A stretch of 9,911 nucleotides of DNA from Bacteroidota bacterium (GTDB lineage: Bacteria; Bacteroidota; Bacteroidia; Chitinophagales; Chitinophagaceae), in contig JAEWJV010000015.1 in the NCBI GenBank assembly GCA_023386395.1, positions 1 through 9,911 on the forward strand. The letters run 5' to 3'. The position numbers and the translations under genes were made by a program. Numbering within the stretch: the stretch's first letter is position 1; the number at the start of each line of letters is the position of its first letter. The notes beneath the pieces are model-generated. The model did not search any database. It saw only the letters and a list, made by a program, of their open reading frames with translations, and had not been told where the DNA came from. This document shows, in pieces, positions 5,440 to 9,911 of this stretch.

Positions 5440-8352
5440 TTACGAAGGCTCGCCGGGGGATGGCCCGCCTCGTGCAGCACCCCCGGCGGGCGGCGGTGGC
5501 ATATTCCCATCGCGCCTGAAATCAGGAAGCCTTCTTTGTTGTTGCTGTTGGCCTTTTGAAAAATTTCGAAGGTTATAGGTGAATGTAAGCATGAAATAAC
5601 GGGTAAGCACTTTTGTTTGAACATCGCGTATATAAGTAGGCTCAACTGTTCTTGTTATACTTTGATTCTGATTTAATAAATCATATACGCTGAAACGCAG
5701 TTCACCTGCTTTGCCTTTTAGGAACTGTTTTGCAAACGAAGCATTCCATAAAGGCACTGCTGTATTATAGCCATCAGACCTGCCGCTGTAAGCTGTATAA
5801 TTAAAATCACTTTCCAGTATCCAGCCTGAAGTTGTATAATAAGTGGCGCCCACACTTAAATTCTGTGAAAAATAATTATCGTTCTGACCAGACTGAAATG
5901 AATAACGCACTATGTTGTACGTTGGCGTTGCAGAAAAATTCATATCGAAATTTTTCTTCAGGTTGGTTGTAAATTTTACTGTTTCGCCAATTATATAATT
6001 GTTTGTATAATTCACCGTATCGTTTATGATGCTGGCGTTTCTTGTGCTGTTAAAATTGGTTGTGAAGTTCAGGTTTGATTTTGGCTTCTTTAGTTGAAAC
6101 CCGTAATTAAAGAATGCTGAAATATTATAGGCGCCGCTAAGGTTGGTGTATGTAACTGTATCAATGCCATTCTTTCTTTTAACAGCTTCCACAATATCAT
6201 TGGTGGTGAAACTTGCATTTACGGTTGCAAAAATGTTATGAAAATTGTTTTCACCGCTGCTGAAATTATTACCGCGGTTGAAGCTGAAATTATTATAAAA
6301 GGCCCTGAATGAATGTGTAAATGATTGTTTCAGGTTTGGATTACCAACTTCTACATTTAAAGGATCACTGTTATCAATCACAGGCTGCAGTTGTGTAACA
6401 TTCGGCTGACTTGTTCTGCCGGAATAATTAAACCGGAAATTAGATGTGCGGTTAAACCTGTAAGTAAGATTGGCCGTGGGATACAGGTTAGTATAATGCT
6501 GCGTAAGATTAATATCTTTCGTGTTATTGATGCTGGTAAGATTGCCAAACTGTATGCCATTGCCCACACTGAAATTCATTTTCTCCGTTTGAAAACGGTA
6601 ATTTAAAGTAACCCTGTTTGATGAATAAGTGTTTTCATAATTATTGGTGAGCAGTGAATCAATCGTAGTGAACTTTTCCGTGGCGCTGTCATAATCATAG
6701 GTTACCTTATCAGAAGTGTTTTTATTATAACTGTAATTATAATTTAATTCAATGAGCGACCTTTTACCGACAGGTTCTGTATAAGATGCCGTTGCACCTA
6801 TTCCCTGCGCATTTGTTGATGAGACATAATGCTGGTTAATGGTATAAGATGAATCAATGCCGCTGTTATAATAATCTGTAAGCGAATAATTATTACCATT
6901 GGCATCGTTTGTATTTCCGGAGCCTGTTAAGCCCAGCGAAAAAGTTCTTCCTTTTGTTTTAAAGCGGTGCCTGAACAAGGCGTCAATACTGCCGTTATAA
7001 CCCTTATTGTTGCTGAGAGAAGTTGCATCTGCATTATTTAATAAGCCTGTTTTGCCCTGCGTTGTGGTTGTTTTGGTAATGCTGTTATTGTTTGTTTCCT
7101 GGTAAGAAATGTTAGGCCTTATGATCATTGAGTTCAATGAATCAAATTGTGTTTCAATATTAAAATTCAGGCGGTGGTTTACGTTTCTTCTTGATGAAGA
7201 TTGCGCCTGATTATTAAACATGGAAGAATCATTTGTAACAAAGTTTTCTGTCTGGCTGTTTTGTTCTTTTTCAGTAAGCAGGTTATTGTAAAAATAACTG
7301 CCATACACTTCGGTATTCTTCCCCCAAACATCGCGGTAATTTATGCCTGCAGCGCTTGTGGTTATTAAGCCATTGCTGTTGCCGTTGGCATTAAGGCTTT
7401 GCAGTTGCTGCATTTGCCCGCCACCTCCTCTGAAGCCACCGCCGCCACCGCGAAATCCTCCGCCACCGCCCCTGGAGCCGCCTCCGCCTGAAGACCCGAA
7501 AATGTCCTGTGGTGTAAAGTTTTGTTTGTTTGTATTATTCAGCTGCCCGATAAAGCTTATTTGCTGATCACCTTTAAACATGCTGTAATTTGCTGCCACG
7601 TTATACAAGCCTTTATCACCAGCACCTGCAACAAACTTCCCAAAGCTGCCGGAATTTTTTTTGGTAACGATGTTAATCGTCTTCGTACGGTTGCCATCAT
7701 CAAAGCCTGTAAACTGGCTTTGGTCACTCTGGTCGTCAAATACCTGTATTTTATCAATTACATCGCTCGGCAAATTTTGTGTTGCCATACGCGGATCATC
7801 ACCAAAAAAACGCTTGCCATTTACCAGCACACGCTGCACCGATTCACCCTGTGCTTTTATATTACCATCTTTGTCCACATCCACACCAGGCAGTTTTTTC
7901 AAAAGGTCTTCTGCGGTTGCATTGGGCTTTGTGGCAAATGCGTTGGCAGTAAATTCAAACGTGTCTTTTTTTATAATGATGGGCGGCGTTTCCACCACCA
8001 CTTCAGCCAGTTCATGCGCATATGGCTGCATATAAATTATGCCTGCATTAAGCGTTGCATTTATACTGTCAATTGTAAAATTGGTTAAACGTGTTTCATA
8101 GCTGCTGAACGTAACTTTTAATATATAACTACCGATGGGAATATTGGTTATTAAAAAACTCCCGTCTTCTTTAGACAGGGATTCTTTAAACGAAGAGGAG
8201 TCGCTGTGCAAAATACTTACCGTTGCATTTCTGAGCGCCTGGTGCTCGGAACTATCCCTTAAAACACCTTTTATTGAGCCGGGAACGCCCTGGCTGAATG
8301 AAGCAGCAGCAGTAAACAGGAAAATAACTATAAATAGAATTTTATACCTCAT
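5440..8352 (-). CDS. Outer-membrane beta-barrel protein with carboxypeptidase-regulatory-like and plug domains
   Basis: An outer-membrane protein of the TonB-dependent-receptor-like, OMP_b-brl family common in Bacteroidota; the ligand is unknown. The frame opens at a TTG (8373), but the ATG at 8352 is chosen: it starts a signal peptide (MRYKILFIVIFLFTAAASFS) and has AAGGAG 12 nt upstream, giving 970 residues. Domains, numbered from that ATG: regulatory-like Ig domain about 25-105 (GSIKGVLRD...DGSFLITNIPIGSYILKV), plug about 115-232 (AEDLLKKLPGVDVDKDG, VLVNGKRFFGDDP, INIVTKKN), then a strand-rich barrel ending near TRYFMLTFTYNLRNF. Two oddities are a Gly/Arg/Phe loop at about 289-312 and a roughly 35-residue Gln/Pro/Gly tail after the last strand. 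It lacks the classical SusC features and has no SusD neighbour. The lipoprotein gene upstream on the same strand may be cotranscribed. Confidence 0.9.
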   Translation of the reverse strand: MRYKILFIVIFLFTAAASFSQGVPGSIKGVLRDSSEHQALRNATVSILHSDSSSFKESLSKEDGSFLITNIPIGSYILKVTFSSYETRLTNFTIDSINATLNAGIIYMQPYAHELAEVVVETPPIIIKKDTFEFTANAFATKPNATAEDLLKKLPGVDVDKDGNIKAQGESVQRVLVNGKRFFGDDPRMATQNLPSDVIDKIQVFDDQSDQSQFTGFDDGNRTKTINIVTKKNSGSFGKFVAGAGDKGLYNVAANYSMFKGDQQISFIGQLNNTNKQNFTPQDIFGSSGGGGSRGGGGGFRGGGGGFRGGGGQMQQLQSLNANGNSNGLITTSAAGINYRDVWGKNTEVYGSYFYNNLLTEKEQNSQTENFVTNDSSMFNNQAQSSSRRNVNHRLNFNIETQFDSLNSMIIRPNISYQETNNNSITKTTTTQGKTGLLNNADATSLSNNKGYNGSIDALFRHRFKTKGRTFSLGLTGSGNTNDANGNNYSLTDYYNSGIDSSYTINQHYVSSTNAQGIGATASYTEPVGKRSLIELNYNYSYNKNTSDKVTYDYDSATEKFTTIDSLLTNNYENTYSSNRVTLNYRFQTEKMNFSVGNGIQFGNLTSINNTKDINLTQHYTNLYPTANLTYRFNRTSNFRFNYSGRTSQPNVTQLQPVIDNSDPLNVEVGNPNLKQSFTHSFRAFYNNFSFNRGNNFSSGENNFHNIFATVNASFTTNDIVEAVKRKNGIDTVTYTNLSGAYNISAFFNYGFQLKKPKSNLNFTTNFNSTRNASIINDTVNYTNNYIIGETVKFTTNLKKNFDMNFSATPTYNIVRYSFQSGQNDNYFSQNLSVGATYYTTSGWILESDFNYTAYSGRSDGYNTAVPLWNASFAKQFLKGKAGELRFSVYDLLNQNQSITRTVEPTYIRDVQTKVLTRYFMLTFTYNLRNFSKGQQQQQRRLPDFRRDGNMPPPPAGGAARGGPSPGEPS
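5448..5491. repeat. GC-rich inverted repeat in the 3' end of the barrel-protein gene
   Basis: CGCCGGGGG (5451-5459) is the exact reverse complement of CCCCCGGCG (5480-5488), with a 20-nt loop. Two further C/G pairs (5448/5491 and 5449/5490) extend it past a T/G at 5450/5489, which is a wobble pair in a plus-strand RNA. An alternative pairing uses GCCCGCC (5463-5469) with GGCGGGC (5485-5491). It encodes the Pro/Gly tail of the barrel protein and lies 27 nt past the esterase stop on the plus strand. No T-run follows. Confidence 0.55.
7417..7488 (-). repeat. Gly-rich repeat coding segment (GGGGGFR units) in the barrel protein
   Basis: This 72-bp GGN-rich stretch encodes 24 residues that are nearly all Gly, with two GGGGGFR units and a leading GGGGSR. 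The codons vary (GGC, GGT, GGA, GGG), so it is not a simple recent slippage product. It lies between early barrel strands (after QQISFIGQLNN) and is followed by a Gln/Asn-rich stretch, consistent with a flexible, probably extracellular loop. Confidence 0.75.
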
Positions 8353-8475
8353 GCTAAAGTTTAACTCCTTCAATTAAGGATACAAACTTTGCATTAATGT
8401 TTAACAGCCTGAAAATAAATTCGATTAAAGCGGGAAATGTTGCGGCGAAAGCAACTATTTTAAAAACTGTATTTC
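8353..8475. other. Spacer between lipoprotein and barrel-protein genes, with an RBS
   Basis: These 123 bp separate two genes on the minus strand. AAGGAG on the minus strand at 8365-8370 is a Shine-Dalgarno match 12 nt before the ATG at 8352, a long spacing. AAAGTTTG further upstream (8386-8393) matches TAnnTTTG with one mismatch and could be an internal promoter. The spacer does not settle whether the two genes form an operon. Confidence 0.4.
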
Positions 8476-8895
8476 TTAAAAACTGCCTACGCTAACATTA
8501 ACCTGCCCTTCCCTGGAATTCTGAAATATTGTTTTTGAGCCATCGGTTGTCCAAAAAAAGTCATTGCCTTTATAATAGTCAATACGATAGCTTGCACTTA
8601 GGATAGTTGCTGCATCAGTAGTAATGGAATGTTTAATATTTACAGGTACAAAGTCATTTACTTTTTGTTTGGTCAATACGGTATCCCATACTATTCTGTC
8701 GCCTGTTCCACCCGTATGATTATAACTGATGATTTGCAGCGTTACACTTGCTTCAAGGTTTGGGTCGCCCTCGTCAGCCTTTAAATCATAGGTTATTGTT
8801 TTACTAATATTATCTAATGATTGTTGTACGGCACTTTCTTTTTTGCAGCTAAAAAAGAAGCCAACAACTAAAAGGGGTGTTAGGATTTTTTTCAT
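8476..8895 (-). CDS. Small secreted lipoprotein of unknown function
   Basis: A 139-residue protein that I do not recognise by family. The ATG at 8895 opens a lipoprotein signal peptide: basic MKK, hydrophobic ILTPLLVVGFFF, then Ser16-Cys17, where the Cys would be lipidated. The lipobox (FFSC) is loose but acceptable for Bacteroidota, whose lipoproteins are often this short. The mature part alternates polar and hydrophobic residues (ASVTLQIISYN, ILSASYRIDYYKG, EGQVNVSVGSF), suggesting a small beta-sandwich of about 120 residues; it has no catalytic motif and, apart from the lipidated Cys, no cysteine. It lies 123 bp upstream of the barrel-protein gene on the same strand and may be its surface or periplasmic partner, which is inference from position only. 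It diverges from the aldolase gene. Confidence 0.8.
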   Translation of the reverse strand: MKKILTPLLVVGFFFSCKKESAVQQSLDNISKTITYDLKADEGDPNLEASVTLQIISYNHTGGTGDRIVWDTVLTKQKVNDFVPVNIKHSITTDAATILSASYRIDYYKGNDFFWTTDGSKTIFQNSREGQVNVSVGSF

Positions 8896-8977
8896 AATGT
8901 AATGGTATTACTGTTAAAAAAATTATATCGGTTTGGCCAATCGCATCAATAAAAATACTGCATGTACAAATAAAATT

Positions 8978-8993
8978 CAGTAAAAAATTACTG
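8978..8993. promoter_or_regulatory. Palindrome CAGTAA-N4-TTACTG abutting the aldolase -7 box
   Basis: A perfect inverted repeat with 6-bp arms and a 4-bp AAAA centre ends 2 bp before the TATATTTG promoter box, so a bound protein would block or contact RNA polymerase. A further TTACTG lies at 8908-8913, near the lipoprotein start, and a degenerate ATACTG at 8955-8960. The cognate regulator is unknown. Confidence 0.35.
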
Positions 8994-8995
8994 CC

Positions 8996-9003
8996 TATAT
9001 TTG
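8996..9003 (+). promoter_or_regulatory. -7 promoter box (TATATTTG) of the aldolase gene
   Basis: TATATTTG is a perfect match to the Bacteroidota TAnnTTTG box and lies 49 bp before the chosen aldolase ATG. Transcription would start near 9009, leaving a leader of about 44 nt that has no Shine-Dalgarno sequence. No TTTG is present at the -33 position; the region there is occupied by the CAGTAA palindrome. Confidence 0.55.
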
Positions 9004-9052
9004 CACCCCGAAAACCGATTGTTCTTATATATTATTAATGCAAAAAATTGTT

Positions 9053-9911
9053 ATGGCAAATTCCAAAGTTAGCGAACTGCTTGGCGACAAAGCCGAATAC
9101 CTGTTAGATTATTCGAGCCCTGCAATAGATAAATCCACACTGCATTTACCGGGCCCGGATCATTTAGACAGGGTATGGAAAGAAAGCAACCGCAGCAACC
9201 GTGTTTTAGGCAGTATGCAGCAATTGCTTGGCCATGGCCGCCTTGCCAATACGGGTTATTGCAACATATTCCCGGTTGACCAGGGTATTGAGCACAGCGC
9301 CGGCGCCTCTTTCGCTATCAATCCAATATATTTCGATCCTGAAAATATCATTAAACTGGCCGTTGAGGCAGGCTGTAATGCCGTTGCTTCCACTTATGGC
9401 GTACTGGGAATTATGAGCCGCAAGTATGCGCATAAAATTCCTTTCATCGTAAAAATCAATCACAACGAGTTTTTAAGCATGCCTAATACTTACGACCAAA
9501 CTTTGTTTGGCTCTGTAAAAGATGCATGGAATATGGGCGCTGTGGGCATTGGCGCCACCATTTATTGGGGCAGCGCAGAAAGCCGCAAACAATTAAAAGA
9601 AATTTCTGAAGCATTTGAATATGCACACGAATTGGGTATGTTAACCATTCTCTGGTGCTACACAAGAAATAATGGTTTTAAAGTTGATGGTGTTGACTAT
9701 CATACTTCAGCCGATTTAACCGGCCAGGCAAACCATTTGGGTGTAACTATCCAGGCTGATATCATCAAACAAAAATTACCTACCAATAACGGCGGCTTCC
9801 TTGCAACAAAACATGGTAAAACAAGCCCGCTGGTTTATTCAAAATTAACCACAGACCATCCCATTGACCTTTGCCGCTACCAGGTTTTAAACTGTTATGC
9901 CGGCAGGGTGG
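9053..9911 (+). CDS. fbaB: Class I fructose-bisphosphate aldolase (FbaB/DhnA family), C-terminus cut by window edge
   Basis: A cytoplasmic Schiff-base aldolase interconverting fructose 1,6-bisphosphate with dihydroxyacetone phosphate and glyceraldehyde 3-phosphate. The 286 codons present match, from memory, the E. coli FbaB sequence closely along their length: LPVDQG-like [15 protein letters not shown] (73-87), [14 protein letters not shown] (105-118), VKINHNE (133-139), [14 protein letters not shown] (161-174) and [12 protein letters not shown] (219-230). The Schiff-base lysine should be Lys239 in ADIIKQK, by alignment with Lys237 of the E. coli enzyme. The family is about 350 residues, so roughly the last 65 are outside the window. 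The ATG at 9053 (MANSKV) aligns best with E. coli; an in-frame ATG at 9038 would add five residues (MQKIV). The gene diverges from the lipoprotein gene and has its own promoter. Confidence 0.95.
   Translation, partial: MANSKVSELLGDKAEYLLDYSSPAIDKSTLHLPGPDHLDRVWKESNRSNRVLGSMQQLLGHGRLANTGYCNIFPVDQGIEHSAGASFAINPIYFDPENIIKLAVEAGCNAVASTYGVLGIMSRKYAHKIPFIVKINHNEFLSMPNTYDQTLFGSVKDAWNMGAVGIGATIYWGSAESRKQLKEISEAFEYAHELGMLTILWCYTRNNGFKVDGVDYHTSADLTGQANHLGVTIQADIIKQKLPTNNGGFLATKHGKTSPLVYSKLTTDHPIDLCRYQVLNCYAGRV

Noticed and set aside
5322..5645. Minus-strand frame spanning the convergent junction
   Set aside because: It overlaps the ends of two well-supported genes in another frame and has no family resemblance.
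7343..7567. Plus-strand frame encoding a polyproline protein
   Set aside because: The prolines are simply the reverse complement of Gly codons in the barrel-protein loop.
7522..8088. Plus-strand open frame of 188 codons
   Set aside because: It is antisense to the plug domain of the barrel protein and is Cys/His/Ile-rich, typical of a shadow frame.
5440..8352. Reading the barrel protein as a SusC-type nutrient receptor
   Set aside because: The plug and barrel sequence fits the general OMP_b-brl group, and there is no SusD-like gene beside it.
8439..8455. Hairpin GTTGC-N7-GCAAC between the lipoprotein and barrel genes as a terminator
   Set aside because: The stem is only 5 bp and no T-run follows on either strand.
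8460..8485. Direct repeat TTAAAAACTG, two copies 16 bp apart
   Set aside because: It is a short AT-rich repeat, one copy overlapping the lipoprotein stop; two copies can easily arise by chance.
9038..9052. Alternative aldolase start at the ATG at 9038
   Set aside because: It is possible, but the ATG at 9053 gives an N-terminus that aligns better with the length of E. coli FbaB.

Overview
The window looks like a chromosomal segment of a Bacteroidota bacterium, most probably a relative of the Chitinophagaceae; the family is an inference. The evidence is AT-rich spacers around moderate-GC genes, several starts without a Shine-Dalgarno sequence, two good matches to the Bacteroidota -7 promoter box (TAnnTTTG), and a protein set typical of the phylum: a FucP/GluP-type sugar transporter, a periplasmic GH2 enzyme, a carboxypeptidase-regulatory-like/plug/barrel outer-membrane protein, a small lipoprotein and an FbaB-type aldolase. 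No tRNA, rRNA, CRISPR array, insertion sequence or phage gene was seen.

Layout. From 1 to 1256 (minus) runs a sugar MFS transporter whose C-terminus is cut by the window edge. Upstream on the same strand is a secreted GH2 glycosidase (1426-4050) of the endo-beta-mannosidase/exo-glucosaminidase branch. Divergent from it, across a 267-bp spacer, is a secreted two-domain CE2-like SGNH esterase (4318-5421). It converges with only 18 bp of spacer on a 970-residue outer-membrane beta-barrel protein (5440-8352, minus). A 139-residue lipoprotein gene (8476-8895, minus) lies upstream of that one, and a class I fructose-bisphosphate aldolase (9053 to the window end, plus) diverges from the lipoprotein gene.

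How the genes may work together. The left half reads as a small carbohydrate-use locus: the esterase would remove O-acetyl groups, the GH2 enzyme would cut beta-linked mannose or a related sugar in the periplasm, and the MFS carrier would import the product. There is no SusC/SusD pair in the window. The right half is an outer-membrane barrel with a possible lipoprotein partner, substrate unknown, followed by an unrelated-looking glycolytic/gluconeogenic gene.

Nothing here is clearly a new system. The points most worth a second look are the esterase that lacks the usual catalytic Asp, the Gly/Arg/Phe-rich loop and Pro/Gly tail of the barrel protein, the stacked inverted repeats at the convergent junction, and palindromes beside the transporter and aldolase promoters.
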